Origin: Timema cristinae
Lineage: Eukaryota > Arthropoda > Insecta > Phasmatodea > Timematidae
Assembly: GCA_039000515.1 (NCBI GenBank)
Contig: JBCFYV010002255.1
Location: 46,472,812 to 46,536,811, forward strand
Direction: 5' to 3'
DNA: 64,000 nt
In this document: positions 45,399-56,730 of the stretch, one piece after another
Numbering within the stretch: the stretch's first letter is position 1
How the letters are laid out: the number at the start of each line of letters is the position of its first letter
Made by a program: the position numbers and the translations under genes
Notes under the pieces: generated by a model
What the model saw: only the letters and a program-made list of their open reading frames with translations
Told to the model about the DNA's origin: nothing
Databases searched by the model: none

Positions 45399-47121
45399 GT
45401 GAGTAAATATAATCTTCTAACAGTCACACTTATTATTTATTTGTTGTTAAATCAAATATAATTTTCTAACAGTCACACTTATTATTTATTTGTTGTTAAA
45501 TCAAAGTGTATACATTTTGATCTATTTCAAAATTACAATAAACCATGGCAGACTTGTCTAAATTAATTTTTATAATAGATTTATGAGAATTAAAACTATA
45601 TATAATTTGAAGGTGTTTAAGCAGGGACTTTTATTATAATCAAGGGTAATTTATTGAAAAAACTTGATTCCTAGCAATAGTTAAATGGTAATTAATTTTA
45701 GTGGTAGTTTACTAACGGCTGAATATTATTTTAAAATCGTATGAACACGAGTGGTTATAATAAATTAAATAATGCATTTTTTATTTAAGAGTATTTTATT
45801 GTATACATTTATTACATCCCATAACATTTTTGAGGGCAGTTTACTACCAACTAAATTTTATTTAAAAGATGTATTGAACAATTGTATTATATATAACATA
45901 ATAATATGTTTATTGAGGATAGTGTTTTAAATTACCGCAACGCCATATATGTAAAGCTCGGCTGATGGCCGAAGACAGCCGTTACTGTAGAGCTTTTAAA
46001 TACAGATACCAATGACAGGCTAACACTTCAAAGTGAGGCGTGTGATATCATAAAGTACACATTTTCTTGGACGAGCAAACACTGGTAAATGTCTCCGATC
46101 CCGTTAACACACTCTGGAGATTATTTTAATTCTGAAAATCAAACTAACCTGTTGTGTTGTATTTTTAGAGAATTCGCTGTGGGGAGATCCGCAGACATAC
46201 GGGGATCTGACCACCCTCGGTGCCTACATGGAAGAATTAAACGCAAACGGTTAGTAATTGCAGGGCAATGAAAGACCAGATTTGTAAAAAAGAATAATTA
46301 GCTTTTAAAACATAAAAAATAATTTCTAAAAATGAATAATGTGTTAAATTGGTGGGTTTTTATAAACAAAAATGGGCATTATAAGTTTTTTTGTTTTATA
46401 AACGCTAAACGATTAATATTATATTATTTTAAGGTGATTTCCTTGTTGAAATATTATTGTATAACACCTTGGCTCAGTTGGTAGAATGCATACTTCCTGG
46501 TTTGGGTGTACAGGGTTTGAGTCCGGGCAGGACCATAGTTATTATTGTGAAAATGACCCTAATACAAAGTTATGTTTGTTTCAGATGCGTGGAACCACAT
46601 GATGTCTGCAGAGTCTCCCATAATAGCACCTCCACCACCACTCCTAGAGCCGCAAGAGACTATAATAGACATTTTTTCGGCTCTGGGTGCTATTGATTCA
46701 TCCATAGGTGAGATTATTATTTTACGTTAAAATAAAAAATATGTGTATAAGTTGAAAGATCATATAATGAGAAGATTCCTTAGTAAACCATTATAATAGG
46801 TGAAAACACTTTTCAAATAGAAACTTAACGTAAAGGAAATGTCCCAAACATTGTGTGAAATAAGCAAGTTTCTTTTAAATTGAGTAGTTAGAGCAACTGA
46901 GGGATCCGTTTTAATGTATGACATTCATACTGTCCACTCAGAGGACAAACAATAAAATAAAAAGGTCATTTTTTATTAGGTATTATTTTGATAACTTATG
47001 TGATAATTTGTTTATTTAGAATTTCAGAGAAGGATTTTTTTTTAAATTGCCTTAGTTTGAAAGAATATTGTTTCAAATGCTTACTTTGTAGTTAGTTTGA
47101 ATTCAAACTCTTGTGTTTTAG
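45399..47121 (+). other. Three predicted phase-1 introns in the polymerase 5' end
   Basis: Intron 1: 45399-46168 (GTGAGT..TTTTTAG). Intron 2: 46250-46584 (GTTAGT..TTTCAG). Intron 3: 46708-47121 (GTGAGA..TTTTAG). Each splits a codon after its first base. The intervening exons are 81 and 123 bp, multiples of three, with no stops (GDPQTYGDLTTLGAYMEEL and a P/E-rich stretch). The joined frame enters the long polymerase frame at 47122. The agreement of phase, splice consensus and open frame is unlikely by chance. Confidence 0.75.
46460..46535 (+). tRNA. tRNA-like sequence in polymerase intron 2 (pseudo-tRNA)
   Basis: 'cttggctcagttggtagaat' (A-box type) and 'cagggtttgagtccgggcag' (B-box type) lie at tRNA spacing with an anticodon-arm-like segment between. 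The acceptor stem does not pair convincingly, so I read a tRNA pseudogene or a SINE head. It lies between 46250 and 46584. Confidence 0.4.
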
Positions 47122-50100
47122 CTCAAATGAATAACGAAGAGGCCGTTTCGAACCAAGGGGAAGACATGGTCCCAACCCCAAACTCCGCAGCCCCCATTCA
47201 GCCAGCAGGAGATTTGCCAACTCCAAGGGTCTTCCTGCAAGCCGCTGTTGAAGGGGCGAGGAAGGCGGAGATCAAAGACGCTCTTCAAGATGCGGATATG
47301 ATGGGGGAGGGACCATCATCAGCACCCCAGACGGGAATTAATGGCCCGGTAAATCAGGTTGGTGGAGCTTTGCAAAATGGCGTCCCTCTTTCTATCGTTG
47401 AAGAGAGGATTAAACAATTGAGGCGTTTCTTTTATACCGGTAGAGAAATTACCGTACAGCTTGATGCTCCGGCAAGCGATCGTGACGCATTAAGCTGGCT
47501 TGAAGAACAAATTACTAATTTGCTCCATCGGCTACAGGACCATGGCGTTAGCGCCGATGACCACGTCGGCTTACTTTTGAGTAGCACTGACTCGACGTTA
47601 AGCCCTGTGTATGTCTCATTTAGGCGCGCAGACCAGTTAGACGCTCGAGCCGTGCTTGATAATGTAAGTCGCGTGTTGAAAAGTAATACTTGGTTTTTGA
47701 GTACAGCACCCCTGTACGTTAAACTCTGCCATTTTAAGGAGCCTCGTGGGAGTGGACGATATTGTGATAAACTCGCTCCCGCAAGCACATATAGCCGTAA
47801 TATCAAAGGGATCATTACGATTCAAAATGACGACACACTTTGCCTAGCCCGTGCATTGGTTGTCGCCAAAACTATATGTGATAATAAAATAGAACCAGGA
47901 TGCATGGATGTGAACACCTTTAGAAAAATCAAAGAGGGTCGTGATATTAAAAAATATAAAGCAGAAGATTTATGCCGTGATGCCCGTGTGAATCTTTTGA
48001 AAGGTGGTGTAATAACTGAACTGAAACAATTTCAAACATATCTCTCCGAATACAAAATCACCGTGTTCAGGGAACGACGGGGGAGACAGGTCCTATATGA
48101 GGGGCCTACTCCCGCCGAACATTTCTTTAAGGGGCACCTTGATTTGTATTTTCACGATGACAAACAAAACCATTTTGATGTTATAGCATCCTTGACAGCC
48201 GCATTTAAGTGTGGGTACTTTTGCCGTAAGTACCGTGTATCGTTCAACACAAAGAACGAGCACAAATGTGCATCCGCGTGCAAAAAGTGCTACGCTAAAG
48301 CGGTTTGTAGCGGAGGCCGATCTGTAGTCTGTCAAGACTGCGGGCGTTGGTTCAAAAACCAGACATGTTTTGATAACCATAAACGTCCCGGTTTTTGCAG
48401 AGGTCACAGGTCAGTCTGTGATGTCAAAAAGGTTTGCGAGGTATGCGGGATATTTTTCAGTTTGGAAAGATCAAAATTTCACATAGGTGTTATGAGACTT
48501 TTTGTAGAGTATGCGAGACCCATCGTTCTTATGGTCATTTCTGTTATATGAAGCAGGCCCAGTCAAAGCCGTCACTGGAAAAGAGCAATTTCATATTTGT
48601 ATTCTACGATTTTGAATGCAGACAAGAAACGCCTCTTCAAGGTGCGGCCAGCACGTACTTGCACGAACCTAACCTAAGCGTCGTGCAGACGTGTTGTAAG
48701 GCTTGTGTTCATATAGAGGCAAATGACCATCATTGCGCTGAATGTGGGGGCAATAGGACTCGCATATTCAGGGGTGATACCACAGTGGCCCAATTTTTTT
48801 AATTTTTAGAACAAATTAAAGCTTCCAAATTTAAGAATATCACCCTTCTAGGCCATAATACTAAATATTATGATGGGAATTTTATTTTAAAATATATGAT
48901 GGAGGTTAACAAATGGACTCCAGAACTTATTATGAACGGTGGGAAAATCATGTCCATGCGTTACGGCCCGCTCCACTTTATTGACTCGCTGAACTTTCTC
49001 CCGATGTCGTTGTCCAAATTGCCCAAAACTTTTGGACTGGACGAGTCTTTTGCCAAGGGACATTTCCCCCATTTTATCTATAAAAAAGAAAACGCGGGGT
49101 ATAGGGGTCCCTTGCCGCCACAGGAGGACTACGGCATAGGCGAGATGTCAGTTGAGGGAAAGGAGCACTTTGAGAAGTGGTATGACGGGTTGGTCAAAGA
49201 AAATTATGTCTTTGATTTTAAACGCATGTTTGAACTGTATTGTGTGAAAGATGTAGAGAACCTACGGAAGGCCTGCCTGAAGTTTAGAGACATGCTCATG
49301 GAGAAAGCAAAGTTGGATCCTTTCAGAGAGGCGTGTACGATAGCTGGAGCGGCCATGTTGGTTTACCGCCGAAGTCATCTTAAGGAAAATACTATTGGTA
49401 TTATCCCTAACGGTGGCTATCGGTGCGCAGACCAACAGTCGCACGTCGCTGTACAATGGCTATGCTGGGAGGCCCATCAACGCGGTGTCTCTATTCTTCA
49501 TGTGGGTAACGGCCGTGGTGAATATGTGTTAGGGCGACGTGTAGACGGTGTTGTTAAAGCTGGAGATACCACCACCGTCTTCCAGTTTTGGGGCTGTTAT
49601 TGGCACGGGTGCCCTCTCTGTTACCCTGATAGGACCACCCCTGTCCAAAATAGTCCCCACGAGAACATGGAGACGCGTTATAAAGCGACCATGGCTTGTT
49701 TGGAAAAGTTTAAAAATGCCGGCTACACGGTCGTAGAGATGTGGGAGTGCATGTGTAATGCGATGAAACGCACGGACAAGGACTTGCAGCAATTTGTACT
49801 CCAGCACGAGGTGTATACCAAGGAACCTCTCAGTCCCAGGGATGCATTCTTTGGCGGGCGTACAAATTGTATCAAGCTCTTCCACGAAACAGACATTTCT
49901 TGTGGGGAGAAGATCAAGTACTTGGATGTGTGTTCATTGTATCCATACGTTTGCAAGTACAAAAAATACTAAGTCGGCTACCCCAAAATTCACTTGGAAC
50001 CAAATTGTCCGTCTATAGATCAAGTAGAAGGCATAGCCAAAGTTACAGTGACGCCTCCGCGAGATTTATTCCTGCCCGTATTGCCTACACGGATGCACGA

Positions 50101-51241
50101 CAAACTAATGTTCATCTTGTGCAGGAAATGCGGGGAGGAGAAAAACCAAGGCGCGTGTCAGCACAACGAAAAAAAAGATCGCTGATTGACAGGCGTCTGG
50201 GTGATTGATGAGATCCGGAAAGCCGTTGAGAAAGGCTACACCGTTGAAGCAGTGCACGAAGTGTGGGAGTACAATGTATCTGTTTATGACCGTCAGACGA
50301 GTTATGGCGGCCTGTTTCACGGGTACATTGATACTTTGTTGAAAATTAAACAAGAAGCCAGCGGATGGCCAGAGTGGTGTACCTCACAAGAGGAAAAGTT
50401 AGCTTACATTCAAAATTATGAGGAAAGGGAAGGGTTAAAACTCGATTTCGGCTCTGTTTGTAAAAACCCTGGTCTCCGCACTCTGGCTAAACTTTTTTTA
50501 AATTCACTATGGGGAAAGTTTGGGCAAAGACCCGATTTACCACACGTAGCCGTTGTCAACGACTATCGGGGAATCCACAAGTACCTGACGGATCCGTACA
50601 TCACCATGGACAGCGTCATTGATGTAAATGATGAGGTTATGTTCCTCAATTACAAGGATGAGCGTGACGCGTTGCGCCCTAACCCTAACACGAGTGTGGC
50701 GGTGGCGTGATACACGACTGCTATGGCTAGGTTGCACTTATACAGCATCCTTGAACAATTGGGGGACCGTGTTTTGTATCATGATACAGATAGCGTTCTA
50801 TTCACCGAATGCCCCGGCGATTGGAGTCCACCGACCGGAGACTTTTTAGGTGACCTCACTGATGAACTTCAGGATTACGGTCCGGGAAGCTACATTAGCG
50901 CCTTTGTATCTGGCGGTCCCAAGAATTACGCGTACCAAGTTTGTGTTGGCGGCGATTCTGCCAAAACAAAAACGGTGTGCAAGGTTCGAGGGATCACCAT
51001 AAACTATGGCAACCGGAATGAAGTTAATTTTGAAGTTTTGAAAGCCATGGTCACTGAACAGTCTGCGGAAAGATACATACAGATACCGCACAAAATTGTA
51101 AGAAAAGGTCTTGCGACTGTATGTACCGTTTCGCAGACTAAAGTCTACCGGCCCGTGTACACCAAACGCAGGTTAATCGATGATTTTAATACGTTGCCGA
51201 TTGGGTATCACAGTCCTTGTAAACGCGCTCACCACGAATAA

Positions 51242-51881
51242 AAGGTGCTAATTTAGACGGGCTGAATAATCATCTTTTTTTTTCTTTCACTCTAGATAAT
51301 TCCACTGACATACCATTTTTCAAAGATTTGAAATTTTTTCATATTTTTTTCTGAATGAAAAAAAGCATTTTTTTTATGCGCCCGGGATACTTTTTTATAT
51401 TTTTTTATTTGCCAGGTCAATCCTCCACCTACCTGATTTTTTCTAGTCAATTATTTATTTGTATATATTTTAATTATAATAAATTGATAGTATATATTTT
51501 TATTTTAAATCTAATAAATTGTTTGTATATATATTTATTTTCTTTCTAATCAAGTATAATAAACTGATTGTATAAATTTTTATTTTAAATCTATTCAAAT
51601 ATAATAAACTGTATATATATATATATATATATTATTTTTTTTAGTACCGGGGCCACTATTCCCCCCATATTGTAAATATTCTCAGTATACTTTTCACTGT
51701 ATGTAAATAAATATTGTAAACAAAACCAGTTATGTTTATACTAATAATTATATATTGTAAATATTCACGATATACTTTACACTGTGTATATACTTTTTCA
51801 TGACCAAATAAATATTGTAAAAATTGTTATGTTTGTGTTTTAACGTCTATACCCCACACCTCCCTCCTATCCTATAAATAC
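51242..51881. other. AT-rich noncoding interval of the Polinton
   Basis: Separates the polymerase stop from the ATPase promoter. Contains T-rich runs, a (TA)n at 51608-51630 and repeated 'attcacagtatacttttcac' words. It is homologous to the window start (1-600). Confidence 0.75.
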
Positions 51882-51917
51882 AAGCTCATATAGCTTATAA
51901 GCTCAGTCTCAAACATT
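51882..51917 (+). promoter_or_regulatory. TATA promoter of the packaging ATPase
   Basis: 'tcctataaatacaagctc' followed after ~30 bases by 'aaacattATG'. The same arrangement appears degenerate at 635-700 and 1490-1525, which suggests it was a conserved element of this Polinton lineage. Confidence 0.55.
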
Positions 51918-52574
51918 ATGGACAATTTGAAACATCCATTTTCGGCCATCATAAGCGGCCCTTCCTGCTGTTGGAAAGTCACATTTTGTAGCAGACTTTA
52001 TCCGTCACTTGGACACAATGTGTGACGTTAAATTTGATAAAATCATATGGTATTATGCTTTATGTCAACTGGGATTCGAACAAGACTGGACAAGTCCCAC
52101 GACATATTTGTAAGGGTTTGCCGGAGATGGATGACGTAATTAATGACTCTTCACAGCTGATTATCCTGGACGACCTGATGCATGAGGCCAACGAAGTGGT
52201 CGTCGATCTTTTCACCAAAGGATGCCACCATCAAAATATTAGCGTCATGTGCCTACACAAAATATATTCCATCAGGGCAAGGGCCAAAGAGACATTTCCT
52301 TAAACGCACATTATATCGTGCTTTTTAAAAATCCAGGGATAAAGCTCAGATTCAACACTTTGCACGACAAGTCTGTCCTGAAAATCCCCGTGTTTTACAA
52401 GAGTATTACACCGATGCTACAAGTACTTCTCACGTTTATATATTGCTAGATTTCAAACTAGGTACACCAGAATGGTTCAGATATAGAACCCGCACAAATG
52501 TCAGCTGTTGCGTGTATCTACCACGCAAAAGCTATAAAAACACCGACACTTCTCGCTTACAGATCATTTCATAA
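51918..52574 (+). pseudogene. FtsK/HerA-type DNA packaging ATPase, broken
   Basis: Begins MDNLKHPFSAIISGPS. A frame change in the Walker A loop (near 51965-51975) means GKS is read only in another frame. Walker B is LIILDDLM (~52160-52185). Frame changes also occur near 52085 and 52250-52290. Two further pieces are readable: 'SLNAHYIVLFKNPG', and a C-terminus with ARQVCPENPRVLQEYY and VYILLDFKLGTPEW, ending TAA 52572-52574. These blocks are typical of the Polinton A32-like packaging ATPase, which is ~220 residues like this one. The next start lies two bases downstream. Confidence 0.85.
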
Positions 52575-52576
52575 CC

Positions 52577-52901
52577 ATGAGTCCCAAAGTGCTGAATCAG
52601 GCCCCTCTACTACGTGCGATGTATCGCATGAACCAGCAATAACGTCTCGCCTTGATGAAAACAGCCGATTAGAAACTGGTTGACTCTGTTTGCGAGTGTG
52701 CCTACAACACTTTAAAAGGGCGGGTACCGCTGAAAAATGCGCAGAAGACAAAGTTACGTGCTCACAAGCAGGTGTTGCGCAAGCTAGTCACACCGAGGAG
52801 AGTGCTTGAAGAAGAAGAGACGACTACTCGTTCAGAAAGGAGGAGCGTTCTTGCCCTTACTTCTAGCCCCTTTAATCCTCGGTTCCTTATTCAACAAGTA
52901 A
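52577..52901 (+). pseudogene. Small basic-plus-hydrophobic Polinton protein, broken
   Basis: ATG 52577 (MSPKVLNQAPLLRAMYRM). Stops TAA near 52640 and TAG near 52670 interrupt it. The middle is Lys/Arg-rich (VPLKNAQKTKLRAHKQVLRK). After a frame change near 52830 the C-terminus reads VQKGGAFLPLLLAPLI and ends at TAA 52899-52901. Family knowledge: adintovirus/Polinton genomes encode a short protein with a basic segment followed by Q-GGF-P-LLAPL, proposed to be related to adenovirus core/pX-type proteins. A role in DNA condensation or membrane interaction is inference. 'gctataaaaac' at 52529 may be its promoter. Confidence 0.55.
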
Positions 52902-52922
52902 ATAATGGAACACACGAAATAG

Positions 52923-53544
52923 ATGATTTTGGTGTCCCCGGAAACATTACACCGTTACGAGCAACACCACCAACAAACAGCTTCGGCAACAAATCTAGTT
53001 GTCTCCGAGTTGGACAAGGAAATGGAAAAAATCCTCGCTTCAAAACTTGACGACACATCTAAATGGACTTTATACCAACAAGTGCTTCAGCGCTATCTAC
53101 ACTTTAGTCAACACCCTCCGCCAACTGAAACTACCACCACTACCCCTGAAGTGTCTGTACTTCCCATCCCGGCTGTACTTAATACTGAACCAGCACAGGC
53201 ACGTAAAAAAGTTGAACTTTTACTAGAACATATTAAGTCCCGAGTCGTGGGACTCAAACGGAGAAGTGAGTATTCAAGATACGCCTCTCTGTGGATCCAA
53301 TATTGTGGATTTAGTCAATGATCTGGTCAGAGCAAGAAGACACAGTGAACCGTCGGGATGGTGAGAGTTTCTCACGGCGCTGCAAAAAATGAACGTTCCC
53401 AAAGAATTTATTGCAAACCCGAAACGTTTGGCGCCCATTAGAGATCCGACGCCCGTACCACAACCACTTACACCATCGCAACGCCCTAAGAAGAAGAAAC
53501 TGAAGAGGGTGGATGAAAACAGGTGGTTGCCGTTCAGAGCTTAA
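52923..53544 (+). pseudogene. Conserved Polinton protein of unknown function, broken
   Basis: ATG 52923 (MILVSPETLHRYEQHH). It has an 'LDKEMEKIL' segment, then 'KWTLYQQVLQRYLHF', a Pro/Thr-rich linker, and after a frame change near 53265 'GSNIVDLVNDLVRARR'. A TGA follows within GW-EFL (~53373), then 'MNVPKEFIANPKRL' and a Lys-rich tail ending RWLPFRA at TAA 53542-53544. This architecture (SPE-L..Y, YN/QQ-LQRYL, GSNI-DLVND) is widespread between ATPase and integrase in arthropod Polintons. No function is known to me; a structural role is plausible. The stop overlaps the integrase start. Confidence 0.7.
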
Positions 53545-54677
53545 TGGACCGTTTAGCCGACATCTACTACGACCCTTCTCATCCTGCGGGGTTTGCAGGG
53601 GCGGCGTCGCTCATAAAGGCGTCCAAAAAAGATCCCGAAAAAGTACGAGAATGGCTTCGTGCACAGGACGCTTATACCATACACAAACCTGTGCTAAAAA
53701 AATTTCCACGCAACAAGTGCGTGGTGTCAAACATTGATGATCTCTGGCAAGCCGATCTAAACGACATGCGAAGTCTCAGAAAATACAACGACGGTGCAGT
53801 GTACTTGCTCACCGTCATCGACGTATTTAGCAAGATGGCATGGGCGAGGACGCTTCCATACAAGACGGGGAGCGTCGTGAGAGACGCCTTTCGGGACATT
53901 TTCAAGCAAAGCGGCCGTAAAACTCTAAGTATACAGACGGACAAGGGAACAGAGTTCACGGCACGTCTAATCCGGAAATTTCTCAAGCAAGAAGGCGTGC
54001 ATTACTACACCACTCATAATCCAGACGTGAAGGCAAGCATCGTAGAACGGTTCAATAGAACTCTGAAAGGACGCATGTGGCGCTACTTTACCAAAAATAA
54101 CACGTATCGGTATGTGGACGTCCTCCAAGATCTAGTCGACGCTTACAACGGTGCCAATCATTCCAGTATCAAAATGGCATCCTCCGACGTTTCAGAAACT
54201 AATGTGCTTCAAGTCAGAGATAATCTGTACGGTAAAAGGCGCGCAAACCCGAAGCCTAAAATAAAAGTCGGTGACATGGTGCGTATTAGCAAATCCAAAA
54301 TGCTGTTTGAAAAGGGCTACGAAAGCAATTGAAGCGAAGAGATTTTCAAAGTCAGCAGTGTCGTGTTGCGACAACCTGTCGTCTACAGACTCACCGATCT
54401 TGACGGCGAAGAAGTGGAGGGGACGTTTTACGAGCCTGAATTGCAGCGCGTACGTCTCCCTGAAACTTTTAAAGTTGATAAAATACTACGTGTCAAGGGT
54501 AAAGGCGCCAGAAAGAAGGTGTACGTGCATTGGAAAGGTAACCCCGCCAAGTTTAACTCCTTGATTCCTGAAGGACCAGTTTTACATCACTTTACCGAGC
54601 GACAGCTCTATGGGATATTTCCCGAAAAATACGCTCATGAATTTCGCCACGCAACTTCCTTACCGTCTTACACTTGA
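53544..54677 (+). pseudogene. Retrovirus-like DDE integrase with chromodomain, one stop
   Basis: ATG 53544 overlaps the upstream stop as TAATG. Motifs: 'YYDPSHPAGFAG' at the N-terminus, 'QDAYTIHKPV', catalytic 'QADLNDM' (~53750), 'TDKGTEF' (~53938) and 'ASIVERFNRTLK' (~54030). Around 54470-54560 lies a chromodomain (FKVDKILRVKGKGARKK, then HWKGNPAKFNSL). One in-frame TGA at 54330-54332 falls between core and chromodomain; the frame is otherwise continuous. The DDE triad is intact. It inserts the element with 6-bp duplication (family knowledge). The 3' end overlaps the next gene in another frame. Confidence 0.9.
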
Positions 54678-55130
54678 GGGCAGGTGGGAAGTCGCTCTGG
54701 CTGAATTTCAATATCTTTGTTCTTTCACCACCATACCCGAGGGTCAAAATATTGTATGGTACAACAGGGTGGACGCTAACGGCGTGGAACAAATATTCAA
54801 GGATCATATCCCTGCTGGAAACTACAGCACTATCCAGGAATTGATCAAAGCTCTAAATGACATAGATACGTTTCAAGGGAATTCCAGAGTTGTATTTAAG
54901 TACACAAGCCTCAACAAAAAAGTGGAAGTTATCTTTACACCAGATATACAGCTGCTGAGTCCATCAACACAGCTAAGTCTACAGCTAGGTTTCGATCCTC
55001 AGACTAATCTGATCAAAGTACCAAAGTCTCCGTACGCCGCCAACATTCTACTAGGCCTGCCCTCGCAAATGTACATCTACACGGATATCGTCGAACCGCA
55101 GCCCGTGGGTGACATTGTGGCACCGCTGTT
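54610..55130 (+). pseudogene. Minor capsid (penton-type) protein, 3'-truncated
   Basis: ATG 54610 gives MGYFPKNTLMNFATQLPYRL followed by GRWEVALAEF. The same frame is open upstream through 'FYITLPSDSS', which is where this family normally begins, so the original start may have been lost. Central 'GFDPQTNLI' and C-terminal 'YIYTDIVEPQPVGDIVAPL' match the conserved Polinton minor capsid protein. The frame stops at 55150-55152, just after the motif, because of the apparent deletion near 55125-55135. Normally 100 or more further residues follow. Confidence 0.7.
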
Positions 55131-55678
55131 CCCATCAACCTTGTGGAAGTAAAAACACTCACTATTCCTACGGGTGTGCAAGGGAAATCGTTGGACAACG
55201 TATTCACCGGACAGTTACCCAAACGGTGCATCGTGGGATTTGTGTCAAACGCGGCGTTCAACGGAGACGCCACCAAGAACCCGTTCAACTTTCAAACCTA
55301 CGGTATGAACCATTTCTCGCTTTACGTGGACGGGGAACAAGTACCGTCGAAACCATTACAGCCCGATTTCTAAACGGACACTATGTCCTGTCCTACCACA
55401 CGCTGTTTTCTGAAACGGGTATCCATTTCATGAACGAGGGTAGTGAAATCACACGAGAAGCCTTCCCCAAGGGATATCATCTCATGGCTTTCAATCTCAC
55501 ACCTAATCTGTCCGCTCACATGACATCGCATTGGAATTTGACGCGACACGGTTCTCTGAGCATCGAAGTGAGCTTCACCCGGCTCTCACCGAAACCGTTA
55601 ACTGTGTCGTGTACGGTGAGTTTGCCAAAATCATCACCATTGACAAGGATAGAAACGTCGTGACCGATTATGGAAGTT
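55131..55678 (+). pseudogene. Major capsid protein, C-terminal part only
   Basis: Starts abruptly with 'VEVKTLTIPTGVQGKS', then 'TGQLPKRCIVGFV', 'NAAFNGDATKNPFNF', 'LYVDGEQVPSKPLQPDF'. After a frame change at ~55370 come 'NGHYVLSYHTLFSETGIHF' and 'YPGYHLMAF'-like text (here FPKGYHLMAF). After another near 55575 come 'VNCVVYGEFAKIITIDK' and a DYGS end at TAA 55676-55678. These are hallmarks of the second jelly-roll of the Polinton double-jelly-roll major capsid protein (annotated F54H12.2-like in many animals). The N-terminal ~300 residues and its start are absent. Confidence 0.75.
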
Positions 55679-55719
55679 AATATAATCGGCTTCCCACCCC
55701 TTACCCCCTCATTTAAACT

Positions 55720-56259
55720 ATGGACGTCATTGTGGATCTCCAGAGCTTCATCGACGACAACAACGAGTTTATCGTCAAGTAACTGAGTGTTTTATCTGTA
55801 TGTGGCACATTACTTCAACATTGGGTGTTGAAACCTCTATACGCTATCGAAGAACTTTCCACCGATGCCCGAAAGAAAGCCGACTATATAGTCAACAATC
55901 TTCACGGTATCACCTGGGATTACTGTGATGTGGATTACAGCCTACTCGAATACCTCATCTCCCGTACCACAGCGCGTGCAGAAACCGTCTACGTCAAGGG
56001 GTCAGAAAAGAAAAAGTTTCTAGTCAAATACACGTCTACACCCATCGTAGATCTCTACGACAGATGTTTTTGGTCACTGAAAACACTTAAATTGGGGCGC
56101 ACCATGTGCATGGCACATAGTTCTGTATGGAATTTCCACTCTGCCTCTATCGTGTGGGGACTTCGAGACTGGATGATTGAAGATGGACACGCACACCATA
56201 AGACGTGCGCTGAAAACAAGTCCGTGGTTCCGTTCTGTACGGTCGGGTGTTTTCCCTGA
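55720..56259 (+). pseudogene. Conserved Polinton protein with YVKG motif, one stop
   Basis: ATG 55720 (MDVIVDLQSFIDDNNEFIVK), then an in-frame TAA at 55780-55782. The same frame continues with 'LKPLYAIEEL', 'NNLHGITWDYCDVDY', 'ETVYVKGSEKKKFL' and 'AHSSVWNFHSASIVW' to 56259. The HG-I-W-x-G/C-DV and (I/V)YVKG-EK motifs define a protein found beside the capsid and protease genes of many animal Polintons. An exonuclease-like (RNase H-fold) relationship has been suggested for such proteins, but I see no full catalytic set here. Confidence 0.65.
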
Positions 56260-56680
56260 TGATCAACTACCCGCAAGAATAGCTCGACCTGCCGCTCTAG
56301 TCATCAACACCGATCCACACACCAAACCTGGGACGCATTGGGTCGCCATCTTTATCGACAAGAACGGCGTGGGAGAATACTTTGACAGTTATGGTTTTCC
56401 ACCGCGTATAAAGACACATCTGGCATTTATACGCAAAAACACTTTTCATACGTCCCATAGCAAGCTACCACATCAAAGCATCGCCTCAGACGTTTGTGGC
56501 CATTACTGTCTCATGTACCTTCTCTATCGCGCCCAGAATATTCCGCTGAAAACTTTCCAAAACCTATTCTCACCCACCAATCATACATCCAACGACGCTA
56601 AGGTGGTGAGATATTACAATTGTTTTTTCAAGACTGTAGGGGCATGTTGCCCTTCAAGAGGCCGTGTCCAGGCGGCGTGC
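56183..56680 (+). CDS. Adenain/Ulp1-type cysteine protease
   Basis: ATG 56183 (MDTHTIRRALKTSPWFRS) overlaps the end of the upstream gene. Catalytic elements: GTHWVAIF (His, ~56336), EYFDSYG (Asp, ~56380), a Gln in 'KLPHQSIASD', and Cys in 'DVCGHYCLMYL' (~56490). Processing of capsid precursors is the usual role. The core is intact. The frame stays open past the expected end, through the next promoter to 56854, with unlikely sequence, so the original stop was probably lost by a frameshift after ~56640. I set the end at the next TATA box. Confidence 0.8.
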
Positions 56681-56730
56681 GCTATAAAAGGGGCGTCCCA
56701 GCAGTGTGCCGGCCATAACCACCGAACATC
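56681..56730 (+). promoter_or_regulatory. TATA promoter of the last Polinton gene
   Basis: 'gctataaaaggggcgtc' at 56681 precedes ATG 56731 by about 50 bases. It is a strong TATA match in GC-rich surroundings. Confidence 0.6.

Larger units (their letters stand above)
45368..51241 (+). pseudogene. polB: Protein-primed DNA polymerase B, broken
   Basis: Inferred exons: 45368-45398, 46169-46249, 46585-46707, then 47122 onward. The large exon has a Cys-rich zinc-type region (48270-48440). Exonuclease motifs follow: YDFEC (~48605), LLGHNTKYYD (~48850) and YCVKDVENL (~49240). Next come a GCYWHGCPLCY segment (~49590), FFGGRTN (~49850), polymerase motif A DVCSLYP (~49928), motif B KLFLNSLWGKF (~50490) and motif C HDTDS (~50780). 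Damage: a frame change near 48475, and in-frame stops at 48800-48802, 49970-49972, 50183-50185 and 50708-50710. All segments after 48480 are in one frame, so these look like point nonsense mutations. The protein replicates Polinton DNA by protein priming (family knowledge). Confidence 0.9.
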
